From NCBI RefSeq assembly GCF_964204645.1, contig NC_134027.1, forward strand, positions 15,986,485-16,050,484: a stretch of DNA of 64,000 nucleotides, given 5' to 3'. Below are positions 20,968 through 33,400 of this stretch, piece after piece; position 1 is the stretch's first letter; the number at the start of each line of letters is the position of its first letter. Below the pieces are notes generated by a model. That model saw only the letters and a program-made list of their open reading frames with translations. It was not told where the DNA came from and searched no databases. Source of the stretch: Tubulanus polymorphus (taxonomy: Eukaryota; Nemertea; Palaeonemertea; Tubulaniformes; Tubulanidae). Made by a program: the position numbers and the translations under genes.

Positions 20968-23945
20968 AGTATTGTCCCTTGCGGTAAATGAGCGGTTAAT
21001 TGGTCGATTAAATGTCGGTAATTAGATGGTAATTAAGTGGTAAATTGTCTATTTGATATCGTCGATATCAAACAATATCCGGCTAATTACCGACGTATAG
21101 GATTAACGACGATTTTCCGACGACGAACTTCCGACAGAAATGAGATAGCGGCAAAATCGTCGGATTTTATTACCATGGTAGCAACAATACACGTAGTTTA
21201 TATAATGACGTTCAAATTCCATTTCTAATCACGATTTTCGACTACCTCCACATTTCTTAACCCCGAGATATTTCAAATTGATTGATTGATCGATTGACTT
21301 CTGAACGTGAACAAATGATTTTCCATCCTTATAATTCCATTAAAAAATTCCACATGTTCAGATATTTTTTATATAAGGTTTATGAATGATTGATATTTTG
21401 AAATGTTAGTATTATAGCATTTTTATGTTATAGCAAGTGTGCATTGATTCATTGCATATTTCATTGCGATAATATCTCAAACAACAATTGTCCAGTACAT
21501 CGTTACCTCAGGCTATTAGAATATTCACACAATACAGATGTCGGATTGTGGTTTTTGAGTATAACAGATTCCATTGAAATTGGTTTAAGTCGTTTGTATG
21601 TGTAACTGGGGTAGCTCGTTTGCGCTGTGATTTTCATTACACACAGTCAATGGAGTTGATACCCTGGGGAAAACGAAATCGACAAGAAAGAATATGGTCA
21701 TGCTGACATGGTTCTACTAAGTACTTGTGTGCCTATGTTTCGTAGAATAATTGGAACATTGAACTTATTACTTTTGCTAGAGCAAATAACATGTTTTGCC
21801 GACTGTGACGAACTGCTGCAGACATCAACAAAACATAAATCAGAATTATAATTCGACAGAGACGTGTTCACATTTAGGGTGTTAAATAAATGGAGCTGAC
21901 GGTGATGGGTCACAGTTGTATTTCCCACAAATGGCAATACATTTCAAACCGACCAATAACGTTTCATGCGGTCCTCGTTGAGAGCTATGCAAACCACTCT
22001 TAGTACGGTATACAAAGTTTGTTTGAAATCAAAAGAGAATAAATTTTTAAAAGATAAAGAATTGCCTTCATCTTATGTTCAGCTTTACAGTATGTTCCCT
22101 GCATACAAAAATACAAACCCTACATTCAAATGATTAATCCAAGATTCTACTACATATTTACTACAGTTGCATTGAGATCTCACTAACATCACACATAGTG
22201 GTTGCTAAGACGTCTCAATTGTCTAGCTCGGTTAAGGTCGAGGTTACAGCTAACAAACACAGTTACGCAATGGTGACGGACGTCTGGATTCGATACGTAA
22301 TTAAACTGATATGCTAATCAGCCACGTTCAGTGGCCCCACTGAAGTTCATTACTTGTTTGTTCCTTGTTCCTTATTGAGATTTCGTCTTTACCGGTTCAA
22401 TTTTCGTTACTTATTGAGAATTCATCTCCCAATAAGGAACAAATAACATGTTACATGTTCCTTGTTCCTTCTTCCTTATTCAGATTTTCGTCTTTACCGG
22501 TTCAGATTTAAGCGGCGTGATCAGTACGCACAATAGGGAGCATTTATTGATTGCTAGAAAAGCGATAAAGCGACTCAACTTGTCGTGTTGTATTGCTATA
22601 ATACTTAACACTGCATTTTCACATTTGTGATCATACGTACTAATTTCCCCTGGAGCGGTGCCCCGGCAACAGTGCGTCAGCAACAGGTGGGATTCTCACG
22701 CGTATCTCATTGAGCGGTGATGAGTGATAACAGATATCAATTTCTTCACACGGTCAGCTTTTCCGATATCAAAATAGTAGGTCAGCATCATTGCTTGGTG
22801 ACGTAGCTACGATAGTCCCAGTTGATCGTGTCATCACGTCTGGCGCAACCTCGGAAATCCTCTCGATGACAGACACTGTCCAATAAACATCGGATCGCCT
22901 CTCTGGCGCCATACTTGCGTGGGTTTGATTGCAGCCCACCGAAACTCTTGCTTCAGCGTCTCAAAACGTTTTTTTCTTTTGGCCACATGGCCAATGAATT
23001 GTACTTTTCGTGATTGATAAACGCAATGCTTATTTCGCAAAGGAATGATTACTTATAAATGCGTCGTTCATTTATTCTTCACTTTGTTTACACAGTTCAC
23101 CAAACTCACTGTTGATTTTTTCACGGTATGTCGGTGATAAACCTAAGCACGTATGCGCTCTCTAGCGTATACAATTGATATATACGTATCCAATTGATAG
23201 TCATAATTTGTTCCCTCTTATATATCACGGCTATATGATGCACCCACTAACATATATGTTTATCATATCATATACGATGGCACCAACAATACTTTAGAAA
23301 TCATTAATTTAAAAAATCTTAAATACCCCTTTTAAATGAATAGAAACTGAGTAAACAGTAAGCTTTCAACAGAGATGACGTCAGGAACACGTACCTGCAC
23401 ACATCTAGATACAGTGAGCACCTGCTCAAACTGCCGATTTATAAGTGTATTTCAGGAAATGACTGAAATGATAATCAGTAGCATATAATAACTTGTGAAC
23501 ATATTACTTCATAGAAAAAGTATGACATGATATTCTATTAATTGTACATGTGCCCTTTAAGCAAGTAGAATCAACATCGCGGATTGAATCCTTCATTGTA
23601 AAGGAGACATGCTGAAACTTCACTATCATTTAGTTCCAAACTTTGTTTTTTTTCATTCCAGAAATTATATAACTATGCCTTTAAAATTCCAATAAATCGA
23701 CCCTCTAAACCTTCGACCTTCATTATATATGACTCATCAACGATATTCGAGATATATCAAAAATTTTGAAATTATGTACTTTTACAAAGGAATTCCGTTG
23801 GTAGTAATAAGTTGGAAAACTGTTCCGATTCGACTTTTTTTACTAAAACACCCTAAATCGATTCGGCGCTATGGTTTAAGTTACAGCGCATCATCAAATA
23901 CATCGAAAAACCAACCGATGACCTCTCGTAACATCTCTATTCATG
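20968..23945. other. Foldback interior, no recognisable gene
   Basis: Moderately AT-rich sequence. Short CTTGTTCCTTATTGAGATTT repeats occur at 22355-22490 and the recurring GACGTCT module near 22205. The open frames here are under 80 codons and show no family features, so I call no gene. Confidence 0.5.
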
Positions 23946-24215
23946 GCCGTCGGAACAGGGGCGGCAGGGGCGGCCAAAGCCGCCCCACTTTTTTGCTTAA
24001 CAAAATATTTTTCAAAAGCACGCTGAACCGCGTAGCAGCTCGTCGTTCTCTGTACTAGGTGGTTGGCTCACGGCTTCTCGTGCTACTGTGAGTGAGACCG
24101 TGAAATGGCCCCAAAATGCATCTCCGGCGATTGAATTTTCAAAATTTTTCTAGGGGAGGGCCCCTAAACCCCCTTCAGAAATAAGCCTCGCCACTTAAAA
24201 ATTCCTTCCGACGGC
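23946..24215. mobile_element. Short nested inverted-repeat element
   Basis: The stretch starts GCCGTCGGAA and ends with the inverse TTCCGACGGC; it contains GGGGCGGCCAAAGCCGCCCC and a CCCCTAAACCCCCTTC tract. At 270 bp with no coding capacity it looks like a MITE. No clear target duplication was found. Confidence 0.55.
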
Positions 24216-24827
24216 TCTGCTATTACCTTTTGACATTTCATTCGTTCCAGGTTTTCTATTCTCACATGGCGCGAGTATACGATATTCCTCAGTCCAGACG
24301 TATTTACGTAACCATGTCTCGCCTGAGATAAGCGATAGCTAACCTGACCTCGGTCACTAGGCTAATCGAGACGTCTGCGTGTGCAGATTTCAGTAGTTTC
24401 ACAGTTGCTATGCAACCACAGTAACCATTGGATTAGAATACATATGAATATATTTACCTACACTACAACCCTTTCTTCCAAATTATCCACATGTTTTCGT
24501 TTTCTAGTGTGTTATAATATTTACGGAAAATATAATACTCAACAAAAAAGGCGACTATAGGTATGTATATGTAGGTGATTCAGACGGTGGGCGGACGTCT
24601 CGATCGAACGCCTGTTTATTTGACGATGTCACAATTTTGATCTTGTTGATCGCATTTTCACCAGGTTCGGGTTTCGGGTTTCACGAAGGGGAATTTAAGC
24701 TCCCCCTAATTCCGGTGTGCATAATTAGCGACGGGGCTGGTCATTTTATTAATGATAGTTTTTTCATCGTATAGGAATAATGCAATAATTAATTTGGAAT
24801 TAACTTCGGAGATAATTACAATTAATT
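24216..24827. other. Foldback interior between short element and right arm
   Basis: One copy of the GACGTCT module near 24370; no gene or other feature recognised. Confidence 0.4.
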
Positions 24828-26640
24828 ACTTTTCCCTAATTAGCGTTTGTGAAAGAGATTTAATCATCGAATTCACTAACTAGAATAAAGCACTTTCAAT
24901 TCGAATTATCACCTAAACCGGGCCCAGGGCATTAACCCATTTGGCTGTGGGAAAAACTACATATCACAAGTCACGCGTACAATCTATCTCGTAGCTTCAT
25001 ACACTCATATCGGAATGATGACGTATTAGCAGCAGCTGGCAGTTTTTAAAAGGAAAGAAATTTGCGAGGATTTCGCTTATTTCACAAAACCTTCAATGAA
25101 TAAAAGAAGATATTATGAGTTGCTGAGTCAAAGTGCATGTCAACGCTCCGGGCAACGCTCGCGGTCAGCACACCTGGTTGCGCGATGTGTTTAGACGTCT
25201 CGATTGGCCTCGTCTCGACTCGTGGTCAAGGTTGCGGCTAGCACTTGAGAGCAGACACCATAGTTACGCAATCATAACATTTACCTGTCCGCAATAGAGT
25301 CGAATCGAATAAGTAGCCAGCTTCACATTTTGAATCGGGAGCCGAACCAGTAGCCGGTTCCCGGTTCCCGATTCGAAATGATTTTGAATCGGGAGGAAAT
25401 CGTCACACGCGTGGTGTTAATTCAGACGTCTCGATTAGCCTGGTGGCCGAGGTCAAGGTTGCACTCATTTCAGCAGACATAGTTACGTAATTATGTTTAC
25501 CTGCTGTCCGCAATTGAGTCGAATCGAATAAGTAGCCAGCTTCACATTTTGCAATTGAGACGTCTAAACAACCATCTTATCTCTGCGCCAATGTTAGTGG
25601 TCTCACTGTTTTACCAACTATTGGATTAGAATTTTGTGTGCGCTCTCATTTCCAGCTATTTTTGGTTTAGGGATGAGAAAAATGTTCTTTTATGTTTTCT
25701 ATGGAATTTGATAGATAGGAAAATATTAAGTTTAATAGAATATTGAAGTGATTGTTTTTTCATCTTCGACAATGGATTTACCCTGCATGAAGGGTGATTT
25801 ATACGGCGGGCAGAAAGCGTCTGTTTATTTTATATCTTACAATTTCATGGGCTTGCAGATATTGTTGTCTTGGGGATTCGATAACTTTCGTTGGAAACTT
25901 TCTCTCTTGTTAACCCTTTCAGTGCTGACTAATCAATACCCTATAGCTCGGGAACAATCGATGGTTTATTGATTAAATGATTAAAGAGGCGAATAAGTCG
26001 ATTGGTGACGAGAAAAACGACCGAGCAATACGCACGTTCTTAAACCAAGTTATGTTATTAATAGACGCAGCTTACTGACGTATAGCTACATACAGCTGAC
26101 CGCGAGTCTCGCGGTCGCATACGCAATCGTGTTTAGACGTGTTTAGACGTCTGGATTGGCTCGCGCCACACCTGGCGATTTCTTGTCAAGGTCGAGGTCG
26201 AGTTTGTTTATCAGCAGAGTAGACATAGTTACGTAAAATGTCTGGACTACAGCACAGTGTACACCAGCGCCACCTGGCGAATAAGTAGCCAGCTTCACAT
26301 TTTGAATCGGGAGCTGAACCAGTAGCCGGCTCCCGGTTCCCGGTTCCCGATTCGGCTCCCGGTTCAAAAGCATTTTGAATCGGGAGCTGAACCAGTAGCC
26401 GGCTCCCGGTTCCCGGTTCCCGATTCGGCTCCCGGTTCAAAAGCATTTTGAATCGGGAGCTGAACCAGTAGCCGGCTCCCAGTTCCCGGTTCCCGATTCG
26501 GCTCCCGGTTCAACAGCATTTTGAATCGGGAGCTGAACCAGTAGCCGGCTCCCGGTTCCCGATTCGGCTCCCGGTTCAAAAGCATTTTGAATCGGGAGCC
26601 GAATAAGGAACCGGGAACCGGGAGCCAGCTTCACAGGGGT
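24828..26640 (-). repeat. Right inverted arm of foldback element
   Basis: Inverse of 15619-17218, with an additional segment at about 25385-25560 that repeats the GACGTCTCGATTAGCCTGG module. The GC-rich ~80-bp units are at 26290-26640. Confidence 0.85.
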
Positions 26641-27084
26641 GAATTTTTTACCCTTGAAAACATTTTCCTTAAAAAATCAACCACCACGGATCATGTCGAC
26701 TTTGAAGATATCAACTGGTCTAACGGATTTGCTATTTGCAAATATTGTAAAACGACAATTATATACGGTAGTTTTCGAGTAACGACATGCTGTAGGAAAC
26801 CGATTTGCGAAGATTGTTTGGAAAACACTCGGTAAACAGGAGGATTTGTTTCATTCTTGCGGTAAAACTTTATGTCGGACATGTTTAAACGAACTCAAAG
26901 CGTATGAATGGTATGAAGAAAACTTTTGTTATAACTGCAAAACTTTATTTTGTGGCGTAAACACGTGTTAAGTATGTTTGGAGATAACTGAACAAAAGAT
27001 GGATTGCTGCGGCTCTTATATTCACGTTTCGTGTGCCAAGGAATTCGGGTTTTAACCGTGTTTTAACTGTAAATTTTTACGGTG
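26641..27084 (+). pseudogene. Cysteine-rich zinc-binding protein, remainder
   Basis: Continues the frame that starts at 15601 and encodes a treble-clef or RING-like cysteine series (CKYC...CC...CEDC) up to a TAA at 26833. The downstream sequence in a shifted frame continues the cysteine pattern (CGKTLCRTC, CYNCKTLFC, then CCGSYIHVSCAKEFG and CFNCKF) with stops TAA at about 26970 and 27052. It therefore was a protein with at least three zinc-binding modules and is now broken by the insertion, by a frameshift near 26845 and by nonsense codons. I do not recognise a specific family. It could be a host gene or itself part of a mobile element. Confidence 0.55.
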
Positions 27085-27149
27085 AAAAAATGCTTTTATT
27101 TGTTTAACATTTGTTTTTCAATTTTGTGGTTTCTTTGTCTCGAAACTCG

Positions 27150-27345
27150 GGATTTCTTGGAAAAGAAAGCGCCATCTAGGATATACTCCCCTCCTCACAC
27201 ACACGCACACGCACACCCACACCCACACGTGATCTCAGGGAAAAAGCGCCATCTAGGATTTACTCCTCCCCACCACACAGACACACAAACACACATGATC
27301 TCAAGGAAAAAAGCGCCATCTAGGAATTAACTTCACACCACTTAC
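27150..27345 (+). repeat. Three tandem units with AAGCGCCATCTAGGA and CA-rich tracts
   Basis: The unit GGAAAAAGCGCCATCTAGGA followed by CACACACACGCACAC-type sequence and GATCTCA recurs three times in about 60-70 bp steps. No coding significance. Confidence 0.7.
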
Positions 27346-27449
27346 CCCACCCCCTCCACACACGCATAGGATGTCGTAATTGATCTACTAAATAAATTTG
27401 GATTTTCCCGCCAAAATTTGAATTTCCCGCCATTTTAACCGTTACTTCC

Positions 27450-27535
27450 GGCCGCCATATTGGATGACGTCACTTCCGGTCGCCATCTTGGATGACGGCA
27501 CTTCCAGTATTACGTCACTTCCGGTGCCCTCCTCC
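27450..27535 (+). promoter_or_regulatory. Cluster of ETS-, YY1- and CRE-like sites
   Basis: Within 86 bases: ACTTCCGG three times and one CACTTCCAG (ETS-like), GCCATATTGG and GCCATCTTGG (YY1-like), GATGACGTCAC (CRE-like) and TACGTCAC. The words alternate with regular spacing. This is typical of animal housekeeping promoters, but may be part of a repeat. Confidence 0.4.
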
Positions 27536-28377
27536 CTCACTCCACTGTGGTACCATAGTGACGGACCCTAACTACTTACACCCTTCTCACCTGGCCATTC
27601 ACCTACGCTCCCACGGAACGTTATAATGAATCATTGTTCGATTATCTTACATTAAGTAGTGGTCATTATTGACATCTATTCGGACCTTTTGGATATTTTC
27701 TGAGCTGGTTCGACCTTATAAACTCGGTTCGACCGTATAGCGCGGCCGAACGCCTTTCTCGCCACCAGTGCGCTCTTCAAATCGAAATCGAAAAATTGCA
27801 CGTTTTCGGTGACCGACACGCCCAGACCTCGGAACTCTATGGTGGCTGATAAGGGCCATCCGTTAAAAAAAAAACGTGAATATGCAAATGAGGTCGACAT
27901 TACGACAAAACGAAAAAACTAAAATAACGCGACAAAACAATAATTTTGGTTTTGTCGCCCGCGACATTTCAATATTTTGGTTTTGTCGGCCGCGACAATT
28001 CATTTTTTTGTTTCGTCGCCCACTATATTAGCTTTTGAATAATTAGGCCAATCAATAATGTAATAAAGACTTATGCTTTCGCCTATTTTGAAGTTGATTA
28101 ATCTGATATAGTGTCGATTATTAAGGTCATTTGGCAGATTCTTTTTTTTTTAATAAAGTGATATTAAAGCGAATATTCAAGTGATCTTACTTAATGAATG
28201 ATCACATATTATTTCTTTTTCTAAAGATGTACGAAAGCTTATATGGGACCCGTACAAAACCGTCGCGACCTTTTATCACCACGAAATTATGTCGAAAAAA
28301 CGTGATATATCGCGATTTATCGACATAATTAAGTCGGTATATCGTGTTAATATCACGATAAATCGTTATACGGATCA

Positions 28378-29282
28378 GGGTGTTCGAACTTCGCTGAATC
28401 ACTGAATCGCTGAATTGTATGTAAATTATCATTTTTTTAAAAAATTTTACTGATTTTTTTAAAGCAATTGTAAAACGAACAATGTATAATAAATTATAAA
28501 TCATATAAGTGGTGCCATATTTGATGATAGTAACGCTTTTGGAGCAAGATAAAAACACTTTGCAGACGCGGGCCAGGACCAAAATGTAAGTTTATTTTTA
28601 TTACATTCAGCAGTCAACAATCTAAATTCTGCTGGTACGTCAAATAAAATTTTATGTTATCAAATAAAGTACCTGTATTCATAGTTTTTTCAGTATTTCT
28701 GTCTTTTTTGGTGGAAGGTTTAAGAAATTTGGTTCGGCTTTGGTACTACACGTATGAGTTATAATATTTATGCGTGGTAATATTCTCAGGTGAATAAGCC
28801 GAATGGGGGTCCACAGAGCGAATCATATGTGATCATTTTCGTTTAAACCGTTGTTGTTTTAATGGGAATTCCTCTGTTGAATTTATCACATGTAATACTA
28901 CCGATGGGCGATACGACTATTGCTTAAATATTGCCCTTTCTTCACAGAGAAAATGGTTCTCACCGCTCGAACGCCACCGTTGTACATTTACCTGTATCAG
29001 TTTCTATTCTATGGTACAAGTTTACATGACCCGAAGTACCGGTGATAATCGCCGAAAGCCGTTACCGCAAAATACTACGTCCGTTACCGTAGTCCGTCTA
29101 ACTGGATTTTTTCGAATATGTAACGAAATTTCTCATTAAATCGATCAAATAATTAATTGTCTTTAGAATTTGTAAGATTTACATAGATTCAGCGTATTTT
29201 AGAATCAATTCATTGATTCAGCGAAATTAATATAATAATCAGCGTTTCAGCGGTTCAGCGATTCAGCGAAGTTCGAACACCC
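28378..29282. mobile_element. Nested 905-bp element with 9-bp target duplication
   Basis: Termini GGGTGTTCGAACTTCGCTGA and its inverse, flanked by TACGGATCA at 28369-28377 and 29283-29291. No coding capacity recognised. It sits inside the 27839-30155 element and is therefore younger. Confidence 0.85.
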
Positions 29283-29731
29283 TACGGATCACGCCTTTCG
29301 CCAATGTCGATGTCTGTATCTCAACATAACTGTACCGTCGACATATTATCACTACTTTTGCTAAAATGTCGTGATACGTATGACAATTTATTGGGGCAAT
29401 ATCGCAAAAAGTCGACATAAAAATCCTGACATTCAAATAAGGTCTACCTAGTTACATCGATATATTGAGATAGTTATCCTAATTTCAATAAGGGGACGCA
29501 TACTTAATGATGTTTAATGTTAGATGAATATGAAAGAAGAAATAAGGTTGGCAGAAAAATTAAAATGACTTTATCATCACCAGAATCTGGTGGACATATG
29601 GAATGTTGGGGTTCAAGTAGAATGACTCCAAATGCTGGCCCAAATGCACAATAATAGTGTTCGGTACATGGTCGCCGTACTAAATAGGTCATTTTGCATC
29701 AATACTTTGTCATGATTGATTTGCGGCATGC

Positions 29732-30055
29732 GACAAAACCAAACTATTGAATTGTCGCGTGCGACAAAACCATAATATTGAATTGTCACGGGCGATAAAA
29801 CCAAAATATTGAATTGTCGCGGGCGACAAAACCAAAATATTGAATTGTCGTGGGTGACAAAACCAAAATATTGAATTTTTGCGGGTGACAAAACCAAAAT
29901 ATTGAATTGTCGCGCGCGACAAAACCAAAATATTGAATTGTCATGGGTGAAAAAACCAAAATATTGAATTGTCGCGGGCGACAAAACCAAAAAATTGAAT
30001 TGTCGCGGGTGACAAAACCAAAATATTGAATTGTCGCGGGCGACAAAACCAAAAT
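29732..30055 (-). repeat. 31-bp tandem array, about 11 units
   Basis: The unit GACAAAACCAAAATATTGAA plus TTGTCGCGGGC repeats with few mismatches. The same unit occurs once or twice in the left arm (about 27920-28010). Long open frames on the minus strand come from the period being close to a multiple of three and are not genes. Confidence 0.9.
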
Positions 30056-30155
30056 TATTGTTTTGTCGCGTTATTTTAGTTTTGTCGTTTTGTCGGATGC
30101 CGCCCTCATTTGCATATTCGGGTTTTTTTCGCGCATGTCCCTTATCAGCCACCAT

Positions 30156-30439
30156 ACTTTAAAGATTCAAATATGTCTGAAAGGTAGTTGATCAAAGCGT
30201 CTTCACTACTTCCCTCAAAATGTTATAAAATGTGTAAAAAGTGGTGATTTTGGCGAACAACAATGGCTGTCAGTCGGCCATCTTGTTTCTGACAGGGCCA
30301 GTTTTTGGGCTGAAGATGTGTCTAGTGTAGATACATGTGTAACCCAAATATGAAGACATTGCATCGAAGTGTCTTCAAAACTTCCCAAAATCCTAACTGG
30401 ATTCCGTCTACTGGCGGACGGATGAAAAGTGAAAATCTA
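30156..30439. other. Unassigned flank
   Basis: No gene or repeat recognised, apart from a CGGCCATCTTG word near 30277. Confidence 0.3.
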
Positions 30440-33400
30440 CAGGGCTGCCAACCTTTCAAAATTCCATTTAGGGATGAATGGCAGATTAATTAGGAATATT
30501 GAAGGTTTCAATAGGAATATTTTGAAACCGAAGAAATTGTGACTTTTCCAAGTAGGAATATTTTGCTTTCAATTAGGAATACCTTTCACGTGTAATATAT
30601 GAAAGCTGGATATGAAAATATGGAATTATCTAGCAGCAAAATAAAAAATAAGCAAGTTCTGCAGAATGTATTTTTTCTTTATTATTTTATGAAAGATGAA
30701 ATTATCTATTAGCAAAATAAAAAATCAGCAAATTCTACAGAATGAATTTTTTCTTTATTATTTTATGAAAGATAAAAATCAACAGTGTTTGTCAAAAATA
30801 TACAATAGACTAAAAAACAAGAACATAAAACTGGCATAAATTGTCAAACGAATTACATAACACTATACAGCTGTCATGTGACAGATTGCAATATAAACCC
30901 TTAAAATGGAAATACTGTCCTGGCATACTGTACATAGATTGCCTAACTTAAATACAACTACAGTCATGGGTCAAATTTCAACTCTAACTGTTTTCATCTT
31001 GCTAAAATAAAAAAATATTCAAATCAACTATTATTATTGAAATCTAATTTAGATTCAACTCCAGAATACTGATAACTCTACTAATTTGAGATTTTCACAT
31101 TTTTTTCAGAGACAAGAGTCAGTCAGTATAGACCAGAGACATAAGTCACCATTCAGATTATTTAGTTTGTAGCAATATTATTCAAAGCATTATATGTCGC
31201 ACTTTTCACTTTCTTAAGCAAATCTGAGGATGGTTGATTCTTTAATGGTTAAATTCTTTCGCAGCCAGCATTACTGACTGGTACAAGCAATATATGACAC
31301 ATCATCCTTGGCAGCAATCTGAAAAGTATCGACCCAGCATCATCCAACATCTTATGTATGATTTTCCATCGTGTCTCAACAGTCACTTCTTTTGATTTTT
31401 CATCGGCCCTTGCTGGTGGACTATGGAAACCAGATGGAAAGTCATCGGCATGCAAATTTTGGAAGTCAGCGTATTCTCCAAGAATTACAGGGAATCTGTC
31501 CATGAAGTATATCACTGACTGGAACGATCTAACCTTACGCATCAGTGGATCAGCTACCTACAAAAATTTGATTATCAATCGTTACACAAAAGTTGATTAG
31601 TCTATGAAACAATACAATTACGAAAGAATAAATACTCTTTTGAGTTCTCAAATTCAATGAATATTACCTCAGCATGACTCCAAAGAGGCTGGTCTTTTGG
31701 ATTCACCTTCTCCTTCAGGTAGGTGCAGGCAGCTGAATAAAACTTCACAACATCCTGATAGAATTTCTTCTTGGTTTCGTCAGTGACTGTTTCCATCAAT
31801 TTCCGAGCCTCTTCCCCTATGAACAGGTCTTTTTTGTCTTTTATATTATACCTAGGGGTAAAGAAAATTATCATAAATACATATGCAAGGAGCTGAATAA
31901 AAGTTACATCAGACAGCATTAATAATAGTTAACAGCAGAAGAAGTAGTGTAATGCAAATGAAACTCACTACATTTCTTTATGTAAAAGAATCTACTCCAG
32001 TGAAAAAAATTTATTCACGTACAAAGGAATTACAATGACACTGGATGGATGAAAAATACCTTGAGGTGAAATCGATTGAGTAAGGTGTACAACCCTGGTT
32101 AAATGCTGCTGGCTTGCATATACAGAGAAGTAGTCTGTACATAAGTCGCTCCAAAATTTGTTTCACTTTGTGAACCAATGCACTTTCAGTTTCAAGGTAT
32201 CCATTTGTGCACTCAAACATCTGTAAAAAAAGAAATCATAAGAGCTTGTGAAATTAAATCTTTTATCAGTAAGAAAGACCCTATAAAACACAAAAAAGTT
32301 TATAATCCTAATTATTTAGGGTTATGACTTGGTGATATAATGCTTACCGAGATTGCTTTAATCAGAAATGCAGTGTATAGTTTTGATGTGCGTCTCTGGA
32401 AAAACTTGTGTAATTTAGTTTTTATCGCTCCTGCGGTGACAGGGCCATCATCAAAATCGTCGAGAAACTCTTGATCATCATCTCCATCAGTATCATGGCC
32501 TATCTCTTTCGCAAAATATCTCCTCAGCGCTTCCCATTGTTCCAGCATCCTGCTAAGGGCTGGGCCCATACTGAGCCAGCGTGTAGCCACATGCTTCAGT
32601 ATCGTATGATCTGGCAGGCCGCATTCCTTCTGGATGGTTTGAAAACTTGCAGATCTTTTACTCGTTTTGGTTACATACCAATGCAGCTGGCGTAATAGAT
32701 CATCGAAGTCAAATAAAAGCTGTAAACAAAAGATATGCGCACCGATTTCAAACGATGAAAGTATAACAATGGTACAGCAGAATAGCAACTACAAGTTTCT
32801 AGAACTTTAACTTTATTGAGTTTATGTCATTTGATTATGTGTAAACCATAAAGCAGCACGTGTAAGCTGAACGAATAAGGCTATCCTATCTGAGTTGATG
32901 AAAATTAGAAGATGGTGAAATTACTACATATTGAAAATGAAATCAAAAGTAAAATCTTAGTTACCTTAATGGCTGTATTCAGGCCTTTCTTCAATGCTAA
33001 ATTGAGCAAATGATTAACGCATCCAGCGAGGTGTACCTCTTTTTGGTGATCTCTAACATATTTTATTACATCCTTGTGTCTTCCAACATTGCTATTTGTG
33101 TTATTACACACAAGCGAAAGTAGATTCTCCCATGGTATAGCGTTCACTTCTAATTCTGCTTTGATTATATTAAATATTGCCTCTCCTGTGTGCGACTGAT
33201 TCTATATTGGGTTAGCTAACAGGTCCAGTTTTGTTTCTAACTGTTCATCCACATATCTCGCAACGATTGGATAATATGTCTCTTGTTTGTACGTAGAACC
33301 ATCTACACCAAGAACAAAGGGAGATGATTTCAATCTCGATACAGTAGATGACACGATATCAGTTGCAACCGCATTCACAATATGAGTTGTTTTGGTGCGA

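Larger units (their letters stand above)
15619..26640. mobile_element. 11.0-kb foldback-type element with 9-bp target duplication
   Basis: The element begins ACCCCTGTGAAGCTGGC and ends with its exact inverse GCCAGCTTCACAGGGGT. The flanks are GAATTTGTT (15610-15618) and GAATTTTTT (26641-26649), a 9-base target duplication with one mismatch. Long inverted arms (15619 to ~17218; ~24828 to 26640) contain clustered ~80-bp palindromic repeats of CCGGGAACCGGGAGCCG type. I find no transposase, so it is non-autonomous; 9-bp duplications suggest a Mutator-like or related enzyme. Several smaller elements are nested in it. A module containing GACGTCTAAACACGATTGCG recurs around 16105, 17295, 17990, 22205, 25190, 25420 and 26130. 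Confidence 0.85.
27839..30155. mobile_element. 2.3-kb inverted-repeat element
   Basis: Starts ATGGTGGCTGATAAGGG and ends with the inverse CCCTTATCAGCCACCAT; similarity of the arms extends about 130 bp (both include ATATGCAAATGAG and AAAATAACGCGACAAAACAA). No transposase is visible. The right arm carries a tandem array derived from the arm sequence. I could not identify a clear target duplication. A 905-bp element is nested inside. Confidence 0.8.

Noticed and set aside
29732-30055. CRISPR array
   Set aside because: The units are contiguous without unique spacers, in eukaryotic DNA, inside an inverted-repeat element.
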